This document shows positions 27,263 to 36,604 of a stretch of 64,000 nt of DNA, piece after piece. This DNA is from Rhizobiales bacterium SYSU XM002 (lineage in GTDB: Bacteria > Pseudomonadota > Alphaproteobacteria > Rhizobiales > Beijerinckiaceae): contig VWVY01000005.1 of assembly GCA_009846685.1 (NCBI GenBank), positions 186,001-250,000 of the forward strand. Reading direction: 5' to 3'. Every line of letters begins with the position of its first letter. The stretch's first letter is position 1. The notes below the pieces were generated by a model. It saw only the letters and a program-made list of their open reading frames with translations. It did not search any database and had not been told where the DNA came from. The translations under genes and the position numbers were made by a program.

Positions 27263-28411
27263 ATGTCAAATGCCCGTATCGACGGATTTCTCAAAAAAGC
27301 GCGCGGCCGGACCGGCCTGATCGTGCTGGCGGCCACGCTCGGCCTCGCCGGGGCGGGTTGGGCCCTGGCCAGCAAGCCGAAGGAGGAGCCAGGAAAAACG
27401 GCCGCCGCCGATGTGCTCGCACGCCCGGTGCAGGTGGTTGCGGCGAAGTTCGAGCCGGCAAGTCAGCCGCGCGTGCTGGTCGGCACCCTGCGGGCGCGTG
27501 TCGAGAGCGATCGCAGCTTCCGCGTTGCGGGCAAGATCGCCAGCCGCCGCGTCGAGGCCGGCACCCGGGTCAAGGCCGGTGATGTCCTCGCTCGACTCGA
27601 CGAGACCGATCTGCGCCTTTCCCGCGAGGCGGCGGAAGCCGAACTGGCCGCCGCCCGCTCGTCCGAGCGGCAGGCGCGGCTCGACCGCGACCGGATCGGA
27701 GAGTTGCGTGCGAAGGGCTGGTCTACCGAGCAGGCCTTCGACCGGCAGAAGGCGGTTCTCGACGAGGCGACTGGCCGCGTCCAGCGTGCCGAACGGCAGG
27801 TGGAGCTCGCGCAGAATTCGCAGTCCTACACCGAACTCAAGGCCGAGGAAGATGGCACCGTCATCGCCGTGACAGCGGAGGCGGGTCAGGTGGTTGCTGC
27901 CGGGCAGCCGGTATTCCGCATCGCGCAGGACGGGGACCGCGAGGCGCTGGTCGCCATTCCGGAGCAGGACATGGCGCTCGCCCGCGAAGCCGCCGCCAAC
28001 GTGACCCTCTGGTCCGATCCGAGCCGGAGCTACCCGGCGAAATTGCGCGAACTTTCACCGAACGCCGATTCGGCAACGCGGACCTTTCTCGCCCGCTACA
28101 CGATTTCTGGCCTTGCTTCGGATGCCCCGCTCGGCATGACGGCGACGCTCGAACTCGCGCGCCGCGACGTCGCACCGGTGATGCGCCTGCCGCTCTCGGC
28201 CATTCTCAACCAGGGTTCGGGCGACGAGGTTTTCGTTCTCGACAGGGCGAGCGGCACGCTTGTGCGGAAGGCGGTCAAGGTGACCTCGTTCGACGCCGAG
28301 ACCGCTCTGGTCGCCGGCGGCCTCGCCGAAGGCGATCTGGTGGTGACGCTGGGCGTCCATACGCTACGCGAGGGCCTCAAGGCTCGCGCCGTTGCCCAAG
28401 CCAAGTCCTGA
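27263..28411 (+). CDS. RND efflux periplasmic adaptor (membrane fusion protein)
   Basis: The 382-residue protein has one N-terminal membrane anchor (GLIVLAATLGLAGAGWALAS). A barrel/lipoyl half (RSFRVAGKIASRRVEAGTRV), an alpha-helical hairpin (EAELAAARSSERQARLDRDR) and the second lipoyl half follow. The C-terminal beta-barrel contains SATRTFLARYTISG. It links the inner-membrane RND pump to an outer-membrane channel, which is not encoded here. It precedes the pump gene by 31 bases. Confidence 0.92.
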   Translation: MSNARIDGFLKKARGRTGLIVLAATLGLAGAGWALASKPKEEPGKTAAADVLARPVQVVAAKFEPASQPRVLVGTLRARVESDRSFRVAGKIASRRVEAGTRVKAGDVLARLDETDLRLSREAAEAELAAARSSERQARLDRDRIGELRAKGWSTEQAFDRQKAVLDEATGRVQRAERQVELAQNSQSYTELKAEEDGTVIAVTAEAGQVVAAGQPVFRIAQDGDREALVAIPEQDMALAREAAANVTLWSDPSRSYPAKLRELSPNADSATRTFLARYTISGLASDAPLGMTATLELARRDVAPVMRLPLSAILNQGSGDEVFVLDRASGTLVRKAVKVTSFDAETALVAGGLAEGDLVVTLGVHTLREGLKARAVAQAKS

Positions 28412-28442
28412 TCAAGCCAGAACCCGAGCGGGAGACATCGCC

Positions 28443-31400
28443 ATGCGCGGCATCAATCTTTCGGCCTGGGCTGTCCGGCACCAGACGCTCGTTCTGTTCC
28501 TCATTCTGGTGATCGGCGCGGCGGGAACGCTCTCCTACCTGCGGCTGGGCCGCGCGGAGGACCCGTCCTTCACCATCAAGGTCGGAGTCGTGACAGTGAT
28601 CTGGCCCGGCGCGACCGCGCTTGAGATGCAAAGTCAGGTCACGGATCGCATCGAGAAGAAGCTGCAGGAGCTTCCCTATTTCAACAAGGTTGTGACATAC
28701 GCCAAGCCCGGCTTCGCTGCACTGCAGATGGAGTTCAAGGACTATACGCCCGCGAAGCAGGTTCCCGAGCTCTTCTACCAGATGCGCAAGAAGCTTGGTG
28801 ACCTCAAACCCGAGCTTCCTTCCGGTGTCATCGGTCCCAACGTCAACGATGAGTTCGGCGACGTCGATTCGATTCTCACGATGATCACCGGCGATGGCGC
28901 GAGCTACGCCCGCCTCAAGGCCGTGGCGGAAGACCTCAAGCGCGCGATGCTGAAGGTGCCGAACGTCGTCAAGGTGAACATCTACGGCGCGCAGGACGAG
29001 AAAATTTATGTCGAGTTCAGCCACGCCAAGCTCGCAACGCTCGGTGTGTCCGCAAGCGCGATCTTCGACGCGATCGGCCGGCAGAACGCGATGGCGCCAG
29101 CGGGCACCTTCGAGACCAGTGCCCAGCGCATTCCGCTTCGCGTGACCGGCGCGCTGAACGGCGTCGATGCGGTCGCGGCGATCCCGGTCGAGGCGAACGG
29201 TCGCTCGATCCGTCTCGGCGACATTGCCGAGATCTCACACGGTTACGAAGATCCGAGCGATTTTCTTATCCGCCAGAACGGCAAGCCGGCGGTCGGTGTC
29301 GGCGTGGTAATGCAGAAGGGCGCGAATATCCTCACGCTCGGCGAGGATATCGACAAGGCAACCGCCATTTTCGAGGCTGGCCTGCCGCACGGGATCAACC
29401 TCGAACGCATCGCCAACCAGCCCAAGGTTGTCGAAGGGTCGGTCAAGGAGTTCGTGAAGGCCTTCGTCGAGGCGCTCGCCATCGTGCTCGCGGTGTCCTT
29501 CCTTTCGCTCGGCTGGCGTACAGGCATTGTGGTTACGCTCTCGGTGCCGCTAGTGCTGGCGATGGTCTTCACCATCATGGAGATCTGGGGCATCGATCTG
29601 CACCGCATCTCGCTCGGCGCGCTCATCATCGCGCTCGGCCTGCTGGTCGATGACGCGATCATCGCCGTCGAGATGATGATCGTGAAGATGGAGGAGGGAT
29701 GGGACCGGCTCAAAGCAGCCGCCTTTGCCTGGGATTCCACCGCCTTCCCGATGCTGACCGGCACGCTTGTCACCGCCGTCGGGTTCCTGCCGGTTGGTCT
29801 CGCCGCTTCGGGCGTCGGTGAATACACCGGTTCGCTCTTCATCGTCGTCGGGTTGGCGTTGATCGCCTCATGGTTCGTCGCGGTCGTGTTCACGCCCTAC
29901 CTCGGCGTGAAGCTGCTGCCGGCGATCAAGAAGCATGATTCCGCTCCCGGCGCCGAGGCGCAGGGCGGACATGGCCATGCCGACATGTATGACAAGGGCA
30001 TGTATGTCGGCCTGCGCCGCGTCGTCCAATGGTGCGTGCGGCACCGTGTGATCGTCATTCTCGTGACCGTCGGCGTGTTCGCAGCGTCGATCATGGCTTT
30101 CGGCCGCGTCGCGCAGCAGTTCTTCCCGCTGTCCGAACGGCCCGAGTTGTTCCTCGAAATGCGGCTGCCTGAGGGCTCCTCGATCACAGCAACTGACAAG
30201 GTAGCTGCGGAGGCCGAGGCGCTGCTCAAGGGCGACCCCGACGTCATCCACGCGACGAGCTATATCGGCCAGGGTTCGCCCCGTTTCTGGCTCGGCCTCA
30301 ATCAGGTCCTTCCCAACGAGGCCTTCGCGCAGATCGTGATCCTCTCGAAGGATGTCGAGGCGCGCGAGCGGATCAAGAATCGTCTCGAAAAGGCGTTGAA
30401 GGACGGTGCGCTCGCCGCCGCGCGTGTGCGCGTCGATCGCTTCAACTTCGGTCCGCCGGTGGGTTTTCCGGTCCAGTTCCGCGCGGTCGGCGCCGATCCT
30501 GCCGAGGTGCGCAAAATTGCCTATCAGGTGCGCGACGTGATGGAGAAGAACCGCAAGTCGGTCTCGCCCCATCTCGACTGGAACGAGATGATGCCCTCGA
30601 TCAAGCTGATCGTCGATCAGGATCGCGCCCGCGCCTTCGGGCTTGACCCCAGCGCCATCGCGCAGGTGCTTCAGACGCTTGTTTCCGGTGCGCCGGTGAC
30701 GGTGATCCGCGACGGCACCGAGCAGGTGCAGGTGGTGGCGCGTGCGGTGAAATCGGAGCGGCTCGACCCGGCCAAGCTCGCCGATTTCACCCTGACGGCA
30801 CGGAACGGCGTGCCGGTGCCGCTCGGGCAGGTTGCCCGCATCGCCTACGAGCACGAGGAGCCGATTCTCTGGCGCCGCAGCCGCGACATGTCGATCACCA
30901 TCCGCTCGGATATCATCGACGGGGTGCAGGCGCCCGATGTCACCAACGAGATCTGGAAGGCGCTTGCACCGCTGCGCGAGAATCTCCAGCCGGGTTATCG
31001 GCTTGAAATCGGCGGTGCGATCGAGGAATCGGCCAAGGCCAACGAATCGATCTTCAAGCTCTTCCCGTTGATGTTCATCCTGATGCTGACGTTGCTGATG
31101 ATCCAGCTCCAGAGCTTCTCGAAGCTGTTCCTCGTCTTCCTCACCGCGCCGCTCGGCATCATTGGCGCGTCGCTGGCGCTGAACCTTTCGGCGAAGCCAT
31201 TCGGTTTCGTGGCGCTGCTCGGGTTGATCGCACTCGCAGGCATGATCATGCGCAACACCGTCATCCTCGTCGACCAGATCGACCATGATCTCGACGCCGG
31301 CTTGCCGATGGGGGAGGCGATCGTCGAGGCGACGGTGCGCCGTGCGCGGCCGGTGGTGCTGACGGCGGCGGCGGCGATCCTCGCCATGATCCCGCTCTCG

Positions 31401-31631
31401 GGCTCCGCTTTCTGGGGGCCGATGGCCTTCACGATCATGGGCGGTCTCTTCGTCGCGACTTTCCTGACGCTGCTGTTCCTCCCGGCGCTCTATGCCTTCT
31501 GGTTCCGTGGCCGGATGAAGCGTGAGGCACGCGAAGCCGAGGCACAAGCACGGCTTGAAGCAGGCAACAGCAACGAGCCGCAAGGACTGCCTCCGACCCT
31601 GACCCCGGCTCTTCCGCGCGCGGCGGAGTGA
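28443..31631 (+). CDS. RND-family multidrug efflux permease
   Basis: The 1062-residue protein has the RND layout: helix 1 (HQTLVLFLILVIGAAGTLSY), a first porter domain, and the conserved LLVDDAIIAVEMM proton-relay region in helix 4. A second repeat has helices near LMFILMLTLLMIQL and IALAGMIMRNTVILVDQIDH. Length and order are those of AcrB-type (HAE) pumps. The ATG at 28443 follows GGGAGA; the frame from 28392 would overlap the adaptor gene and add a polar tail. Control by the adjacent TetR protein is likely. The substrate is unknown. Confidence 0.92.
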   Translation: MRGINLSAWAVRHQTLVLFLILVIGAAGTLSYLRLGRAEDPSFTIKVGVVTVIWPGATALEMQSQVTDRIEKKLQELPYFNKVVTYAKPGFAALQMEFKDYTPAKQVPELFYQMRKKLGDLKPELPSGVIGPNVNDEFGDVDSILTMITGDGASYARLKAVAEDLKRAMLKVPNVVKVNIYGAQDEKIYVEFSHAKLATLGVSASAIFDAIGRQNAMAPAGTFETSAQRIPLRVTGALNGVDAVAAIPVEANGRSIRLGDIAEISHGYEDPSDFLIRQNGKPAVGVGVVMQKGANILTLGEDIDKATAIFEAGLPHGINLERIANQPKVVEGSVKEFVKAFVEALAIVLAVSFLSLGWRTGIVVTLSVPLVLAMVFTIMEIWGIDLHRISLGALIIALGLLVDDAIIAVEMMIVKMEEGWDRLKAAAFAWDSTAFPMLTGTLVTAVGFLPVGLAASGVGEYTGSLFIVVGLALIASWFVAVVFTPYLGVKLLPAIKKHDSAPGAEAQGGHGHADMYDKGMYVGLRRVVQWCVRHRVIVILVTVGVFAASIMAFGRVAQQFFPLSERPELFLEMRLPEGSSITATDKVAAEAEALLKGDPDVIHATSYIGQGSPRFWLGLNQVLPNEAFAQIVILSKDVEARERIKNRLEKALKDGALAAARVRVDRFNFGPPVGFPVQFRAVGADPAEVRKIAYQVRDVMEKNRKSVSPHLDWNEMMPSIKLIVDQDRARAFGLDPSAIAQVLQTLVSGAPVTVIRDGTEQVQVVARAVKSERLDPAKLADFTLTARNGVPVPLGQVARIAYEHEEPILWRRSRDMSITIRSDIIDGVQAPDVTNEIWKALAPLRENLQPGYRLEIGGAIEESAKANESIFKLFPLMFILMLTLLMIQLQSFSKLFLVFLTAPLGIIGASLALNLSAKPFGFVALLGLIALAGMIMRNTVILVDQIDHDLDAGLPMGEAIVEATVRRARPVVLTAAAAILAMIPLSGSAFWGPMAFTIMGGLFVATFLTLLFLPALYAFWFRGRMKREAREAEAQARLEAGNSNEPQGLPPTLTPALPRAAE

Positions 31632-31657
31632 AAACCGAAGAGTAATAAAAAATGCAG

Positions 31658-31682
31658 GATGAGCCGTGACAGTCGGCTCATC
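31658..31682 (+). terminator. Hairpin after the first RND pump gene
   Basis: GATGAGCCG (31658-31666) and CGGCTCATC (31674-31682) form a perfect 9-base stem with a 7-base loop. It lies 27 bases past the pump stop and is followed by a T/C-rich run rather than a clean T-tract. It is a likely terminator or 3'-end-stabilising hairpin. Confidence 0.55.
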
Positions 31683-31777
31683 TCTGTCGATTTCTGCAAA
31701 ACGGCGCGGCGGAAATTCCGCTTGTTCAGGCCCCGACGATTGGCGATCCTGCACTGAAAGAAAAGGTGGGGAACGTC

Positions 31778-33403
31778 ATGACGAAGGCAGCGCCGGGTCT
31801 CGACCAGGGATTCGATTTCATCGTGGTCGGGGCGGGGACTGCCGGATGCCTGCTCGCGAACCGGCTCAGCGCCAATCCGGCGCACCGCGTTCTCCTGCTC
31901 GAAGCGGGCGGGGATGACCGCTACATCTGGTTTCATATTCCGGTTGGTTACCTGTTCCTGATTGGTAATCCGCGCGCGGACTGGCTGTTCAAGACCGCAC
32001 CGAGCGCTGGGCTCAACAACCGCGAGCTTCTCTATCCGCGCGGCAAGGTGCTGGGTGGCTGCTCGGCAATCAACGGCATGATCTATATGCGTGGGCAGGC
32101 GGCGGATTATGACCGTTGGGCCCAGCTGGGCCTCAAGGGCTGGGGGTGGGATGATGTCCTGCCTTATTTCCTGCGGCACGAGGATCATTTCGGTGGCTCC
32201 GATACGCTCCACCGCGAAGGTGGGGAGTGGCGCGTCGAGAAACTGCGCGTCAGCTGGGATATTCTCGACCGGTTCCGCGACGCGGCCGAGGAAATGGGCA
32301 TCCCTAAGACCCAGGATTTCAATCGCGGTGACAACGAGGGGTCGGCCTATTTCGAGGTCAACCAGAAGCGTGGCCTGCGCTGGAGTGCAGCGCGGGGCTT
32401 CCTCGATCCGGTCAAGCAACGTGCTAATTTGACGATCCTCACCCACGCCGAGGTCGAGAAGTTGGTTTTCGAGGGTAATCGCGTCGCGGGGCTCCGTTTC
32501 CGCAAGGATGGCGCGATCCACGAGGTCAAGGCCCGCAAACGCGTCGTGCTGGCGGCGGGCGCTGTCGCCTCGCCCAAGCTCCTGATGCTGAGCGGCATCG
32601 GTGATGCCGCGAAACTTGCGGGTTTCGGCATTGCTTCGAAGGCGGATCGGCCCGGTGTCGGTGCCAACCTTCAGGACCACCTGCAACTGCGGCCGATCTA
32701 CAAGGTGAAGGGCGTGCGCACGCTCAACATGGATTACGCCAATCTCTTCAAGCGGGCGTGGATGGGAATCGAGTTTGCGCTCCGCCGCACTGGCCCGCTG
32801 ACGATGGCGCCCTCGCAACTCGGGGTGTTCGCCAAGACATCACCCCGATACGAAACCGCAAACGTCGAGTTCCACGTTCAGCCGCTCAGCCTCGACAAGT
32901 TTGGCGAGGGGCTGCACCCGTTCCCCGCCTTCACCGCCTCGGTGTGCAACCTCCGACCGACGAGCCGGGGCGAGATCCGCCTCGCTGGGCCGGACCCGTT
33001 TGCGCCGCCCGTGATCGACCCCAATTACCTGGCGACCGACGAGGACCGCGAGGTCGCTGTGGAATCGATCCGCCTCGCGCGGAAGATCGTCGGTGCGAAA
33101 GCGCTCCAGTCGTTTTCGCCGGAAGAATTCCGTCCCGGCGCGCACTTGACGTCCGACGGCGATCTCGTGAAGGCGGCGGGCGATATCGGCACCACGATCT
33201 TCCACCCCGTCGGCACGGCCCGCATGGGTCGCGCGGATGACCGGCTGGCGGTGGTCGACGAGCGGCTTTCTGTCATCGGCGTCGAGGGCCTAAGCGTCGC
33301 GGATGCCTCGGTGATGCCGCTCATCACCTCCGGCAACACCAATTCTCCCACGCTGATGATCGCCGAGAAGGGCGCGGAAATGATCCTCGCCGATTGCGCC
33401 TGA
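31778..33403 (+). CDS. GMC-family FAD-dependent oxidoreductase (choline/alcohol dehydrogenase type)
   Basis: The 541-residue flavoprotein has the FAD-binding motif VVGAGTAGCLLANRLS and the GMC signatures PRGKVLGGCSAINGMIYMRG and GAVASPKLLMLSGIG. Its C-terminal catalytic region is FHPVGTARMG, with SGNTNSPTLMIAEKGAEMI. It oxidises a primary alcohol or choline-like substrate, passing electrons to the respiratory chain or a quinone; the substrate is not evident. The ATG at 31778 has AGGTGGGG just upstream. Its stop overlaps the mmcB start (TGATG), so the two are translationally coupled although functionally unrelated. Confidence 0.9.
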   Translation: MTKAAPGLDQGFDFIVVGAGTAGCLLANRLSANPAHRVLLLEAGGDDRYIWFHIPVGYLFLIGNPRADWLFKTAPSAGLNNRELLYPRGKVLGGCSAINGMIYMRGQAADYDRWAQLGLKGWGWDDVLPYFLRHEDHFGGSDTLHREGGEWRVEKLRVSWDILDRFRDAAEEMGIPKTQDFNRGDNEGSAYFEVNQKRGLRWSAARGFLDPVKQRANLTILTHAEVEKLVFEGNRVAGLRFRKDGAIHEVKARKRVVLAAGAVASPKLLMLSGIGDAAKLAGFGIASKADRPGVGANLQDHLQLRPIYKVKGVRTLNMDYANLFKRAWMGIEFALRRTGPLTMAPSQLGVFAKTSPRYETANVEFHVQPLSLDKFGEGLHPFPAFTASVCNLRPTSRGEIRLAGPDPFAPPVIDPNYLATDEDREVAVESIRLARKIVGAKALQSFSPEEFRPGAHLTSDGDLVKAAGDIGTTIFHPVGTARMGRADDRLAVVDERLSVIGVEGLSVADASVMPLITSGNTNSPTLMIAEKGAEMILADCA

Positions 33404-33876
33404 TGAGCGAGATCGGACCGCTCGACGGCATTGTCCGGGCCGATGCGGCCCGGTTGCTGGTGCGTGGTCTCATTCGGCACCTCCATCATCTCGATATGAC
33501 GGGTCTGTCGGAATTCATCCTGCCGAACGGACGGCGGGCCGACCTCGTCGCGCTCGGACGCAACGGTGAGATCTGGATCGTTGAAGTGAAATCCTCGATC
33601 GAGGATTTCCGGGCCGACAACAAATGGCAACATTACCGCCCGTTCTGCGATCGCTTCTTCTTTGCAAGCCACGTTGGGGTGCCGGAAGAAATCTTTCCGC
33701 CCGAGGCCGGTTTTATCCTTTGCGATGCCTTCGGTGCCGCGATGATCCGCGATAATGAGAAAATCGCGCTGGCTCCGGCGACCCGCAAGGCGATGATGAT
33801 CGAGATCGCGCGGCTCGCCGCTTTGCGGCTCAATGCACTCGTCAATCCCGAAAGCGGTCGCGGCCCGGAATATTGA
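33403..33876 (+). CDS. mmcB: MmcB-family DNA repair protein
   Basis: The 157-residue protein has the PD-(D/E)xK-like core of MmcB: FILPNGRRADLVALGRNGEI, then IVEVKSSIEDFRADNKWQHY with the E-V-K motif, and FFASHVGVPEEIFPPEAGFI. In Caulobacter the gene is needed for resistance to mitomycin C and belongs to the alphaproteobacterial DNA-damage response. The ATG at 33403 overlaps the GMC oxidoreductase stop; a TTG at 33394 is unlikely. No SOS box was identified with confidence. Confidence 0.88.
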   Translation: MSEIGPLDGIVRADAARLLVRGLIRHLHHLDMTGLSEFILPNGRRADLVALGRNGEIWIVEVKSSIEDFRADNKWQHYRPFCDRFFFASHVGVPEEIFPPEAGFILCDAFGAAMIRDNEKIALAPATRKAMMIEIARLAALRLNALVNPESGRGPEY

Positions 33877-33924
33877 TCGGGACGACCTTAGCCATGCCAC
33901 GGTCATTGTGCGCAAACGCACTTG

Positions 33925-33944
33925 CATCGTCGCGTGCGGCGATG
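33925..33944 (+). terminator. Hairpin after mmcB
   Basis: CATCGTCGC (33925-33933) pairs with GCGGCGATG (33936-33944), with one T-G pair and a 2-base nominal loop. TCTATTTGTGG follows. It lies ~50 bases past the mmcB stop; a weaker GTGCG/CGCAC hairpin (33908-33921) precedes it. The T-run is poor, so this is a tentative terminator. Confidence 0.35.
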
Positions 33945-34027
33945 TCTATTTGTGGCGTTTTTCGGGCTGGTCAGGTTTCACCCTCACGGGAAGGAGAGTA
34001 GCCGACCGCCTTTCAGGGGAGTTGCCT

Positions 34028-34696
34028 ATGTTCATTTCCTTTGGTCGGATCGGGCTGGCCGCGTTTACTGCGGCGGCGGGTATTGCCCTCGGCGCCTCGG
34101 CGGCATCGTCTGCGGAAATCGCCAAGCTGCGCATTGGCAACTGGCAGGGCGGTGCGTTTTCGAACGATCAGAACGGAACCTTCTCGCATTGTGCGGCCAG
34201 CGCCCGTTACAATAGTGGGATCACGCTGGTTTTTTCGATCTCGAGTGATCGCGTCTGGAGTATGGGATTCTCGAGCTCGACCTGGAACCTTAACCGCGGC
34301 TCCAGCTATCCCGTGCGCTATTGGGTCGATGACGGCGAGGTGCTGAACGGTACGGCTCTGGCCAAGACCGACAAGCTGGCACAGGTCTTCCTGCCGGCGA
34401 ATTCATCGCTTTTCGGTGCTTTCCGCTATGGAAAGGTGCTGCGTGTTGCAACCGCAGAGAAGACTCTCGTCTTCCGTCTTACCGATACCTCCGAGCTGCT
34501 CAATGCCCTGCTGCAATGCTCGCGTGACTACGGAAATTATCGCGCAGGAGGTGGCAATCCGTTCGGCAGCGGGAACTCGGGCGGTTCGACGAACCCGTTT
34601 GGGGGCGGTTCGGCGCCTGCCCCGTCCAACCCGTTCGGCGGCGGCAACGCGCCGCGCCCGGCACCGGCCGACAAGAAGTCGGGCGAGACGATCTGA
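34028..34696 (+). CDS. Secreted protein of unknown function with C-terminal NPFG repeats
   Basis: The 222-residue protein has a signal peptide (MFISFGRIGLAAFTAAAGIA, cleaved around ASS-AE). A ~140-residue soluble domain (IGNWQGGAFSNDQNGTFSHC ... FSISSDRVWSMGFSSSTWNL) follows. It has two Cys, one near FSHCAASARY and one in LLQCSRDYGNY, that could pair. The last ~50 residues are a low-complexity Gly/Asn/Pro tail with repeated NPFG (NPFGSGNSGG, NPFGGGSAPA, NPFGGGNAPR). I do not recognise the family. The ATG at 34028 places the signal peptide at the N-terminus. It is monocistronic, with a terminator after it. Confidence 0.75.
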   Translation: MFISFGRIGLAAFTAAAGIALGASAASSAEIAKLRIGNWQGGAFSNDQNGTFSHCAASARYNSGITLVFSISSDRVWSMGFSSSTWNLNRGSSYPVRYWVDDGEVLNGTALAKTDKLAQVFLPANSSLFGAFRYGKVLRVATAEKTLVFRLTDTSELLNALLQCSRDYGNYRAGGGNPFGSGNSGGSTNPFGGGSAPAPSNPFGGGNAPRPAPADKKSGETI

Positions 34697-34718
34697 ACGG
34701 GCCGCATCGCAATCTGGT

Positions 34719-34747
34719 AAACGGCGGGAGAAAATCCTGCCGTTTTT
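34719..34747 (+). terminator. Rho-independent terminator after the NPFG-repeat gene
   Basis: AAACGGCGGGA (34719-34729) pairs with TCCTGCCGTTT (34735-34745), with one G-T pair around a GAAAA loop, then TT. It lies 23 bases past the stop codon. Confidence 0.85.
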
Positions 34748-34915
34748 GCTAGTTTCAGGATAATTTTCTCAAATTGACCGAGTTTCCGGCGGCGAATTTC
34801 TTCTCTGGAGAGTTATGGATGCCGTAGGGCGTTGACAAGCGCCCGAAGTAGCAATCTGATGGCGCAAGAGCGGCCAACAAGGGTCGTTTTCCTCGCGTTT
34901 TGGGAGCGCCAAACC

Positions 34916-36529
34916 ATGTCTCTTACGATCACCAAACGCCGCGCGATGACGCTTGCGGCAGCCATGTTCGCGACTACCTCCTTCGTGGCTCTCATGCCGG
35001 CAAGCGCCGCGACGCCGAAGGATACGGTCGTCATGGCAAAACAGATCGACGACATCATCTCGCTTGATCCGGCCGAGGTGTTCGAGTTCTCGGGTGGTGA
35101 AGCCGTCGGCAATATCTACGACCGCCTTGTTGCTTTCGACCTCAAGGACTCCTCGAAGCTCTACGGCTCGATGGCGTCGGGCTGGACGATCTCGGATGAC
35201 GGCAAGACCTATACCTTCAAACTCAAGCCGGGCCTGAAGTTCCATTCCGGCAACGCGGTCACCGCGGCGGATGTGGTCTATTCGTTCGAGCGCGCCGTCA
35301 AGCTCAACAAGTCTCCAGGGTTCATTCTCACCCAGTTCGGCTTCTCGAAGGATAACGTTCTCGAGAAGGTGAAAGCGGTGGACGACCTCACGGTCACCAT
35401 GACGGTGGACAAGCCCTATGCCCCCTCGTTCTTCCTGAACTGTCTGACGGCGGACGTTGCCTCGGTCGTTGATTCCAAGACCGTGAAGGCAAATGAGAAG
35501 AACGGTGACTTCGGCAACGAGTGGCTCAAGCGTAACTCCGCCGGTTCGGGAGCCTACATCCTGCGCGGCTGGCGCGCGAATGAGCAATATGCTCTCGAAG
35601 CCAATGCAGGCTGGATGAACGGCGCCCCGAAGATGAAGCGCATCATTGTCCGCCACGTTGCCGAGCCGGCTTCCCAGCGTCTGCTGCTCGAGAAGGGTGA
35701 TGTCGACTACGCCCGCAACCTCACCAAGGACCAGCTCGCGGCTGTAGGCAGCATTGCCGACGTCGCGATCCAGAAGGGCAACAAGGGCTATATCCTCTAC
35801 CTCGGTCTCAACACCAAGAATCCCAACTTCGCCAAGCCGGAAGTGCGCGAGGCGATGAAGTGGCTTGTCGACTACGACGCGATCGAGAAGAACATCGTCG
35901 CCGGCACTTACGAGCCACACCAGAGCTTCCTGCCGAAGGGCTTCCTCGGCGCGATCTCGGACAAGCCCTACAAGTATGACGTCGACAAGGCTAAGGCGCT
36001 GCTCGAGAAGGCCGGCCTGAAGGACGGTTTCTCCGTCACGATGGACGTGCGCTCGACCGCGCCGATCACTGACATTGCGCAGGCCATCCAGGCGCAATGG
36101 GGCAAGGCTGGAATCAAGCTTGAACTGATCCCCGGCGACGGCAAGGCGACGCTCACAAAGTATCGTGCACGCCAGCACGATATCTATATCGGCCAGTGGG
36201 GCCCGGACTATCTCGACCCGCACACAAATGCCGAGACCTTCGCCATCAACGAGGATAACAAGGACGACGCGCGCTCCAAGACGCTCGCCTGGCGCAACGC
36301 CTGGGATATTCCGGACATGACCAAGCGTACGCTCGCCAACGTGCTCGAGCGCGACACTGCGAAGCGCCAGAAGGTTTACGAGGACCTGCAGCGCGAGCAC
36401 CAGAAGGATTCGCCCTTCGTCATCATGTTCCAGCAGATCGAGGTTGCCGCACACCGCAAGGACGTCGGGGGCTTCCAGATCGGGCCGGGTTCGTCGACCA
36501 ACCTCTATTACGCCATCGAGAAGAAGTGA
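34916..36529 (+). CDS. Peptide/nickel-type ABC transporter substrate-binding protein (family 5)
   Basis: The 537-residue protein has a signal peptide (ending near PASA-A) and then the SBP_bac_5 fold. MAKQIDDIISLDPAEVFEFS is the N-terminal strand pattern, IYDRLVAFDLKDSSKLYGSM follows, and GLKFHSGNAVTAADVVYSFE is the family signature. It captures di/oligopeptides or similar ligands in the periplasm. The ATG at 34916 puts a KRR-containing signal sequence at the N-terminus. It heads a complete importer operon with two permeases and two ATPases to 40121. A large hairpin separates it from the first permease gene. Confidence 0.9.
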   Translation: MSLTITKRRAMTLAAAMFATTSFVALMPASAATPKDTVVMAKQIDDIISLDPAEVFEFSGGEAVGNIYDRLVAFDLKDSSKLYGSMASGWTISDDGKTYTFKLKPGLKFHSGNAVTAADVVYSFERAVKLNKSPGFILTQFGFSKDNVLEKVKAVDDLTVTMTVDKPYAPSFFLNCLTADVASVVDSKTVKANEKNGDFGNEWLKRNSAGSGAYILRGWRANEQYALEANAGWMNGAPKMKRIIVRHVAEPASQRLLLEKGDVDYARNLTKDQLAAVGSIADVAIQKGNKGYILYLGLNTKNPNFAKPEVREAMKWLVDYDAIEKNIVAGTYEPHQSFLPKGFLGAISDKPYKYDVDKAKALLEKAGLKDGFSVTMDVRSTAPITDIAQAIQAQWGKAGIKLELIPGDGKATLTKYRARQHDIYIGQWGPDYLDPHTNAETFAINEDNKDDARSKTLAWRNAWDIPDMTKRTLANVLERDTAKRQKVYEDLQREHQKDSPFVIMFQQIEVAAHRKDVGGFQIGPGSSTNLYYAIEKK

Positions 36530-36543
36530 TCTTCACGGCCATC

Positions 36544-36579
36544 GACGCCCGGCGCGATCCTTGCATTGCGCCGGGCGTC
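36544..36579 (+). terminator. Intercistronic hairpin between binding-protein and permease genes
   Basis: GACGCCCGGCGC (36544-36555) and GCGCCGGGCGTC (36568-36579) form a perfect 12-base stem with a 12-base loop, followed by CCTTGTTG. There is no clean T-tract, so partial termination or 3'-end protection of the binding-protein mRNA is more likely than full termination. That would give more binding protein than membrane parts. Confidence 0.65.
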
Positions 36580-36604
36580 CCTTGTTGACGGATTGGTTTG
36601 ACGC

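Noticed and set aside
29868-31754. 628-codon minus-strand frame
   Set aside because: Antisense shadow of the first RND pump; low-complexity Arg/His/Glu composition.
34769-36454. 561-codon minus-strand frame
   Set aside because: Antisense of the ABC binding-protein gene; it also runs across that gene's promoter region.
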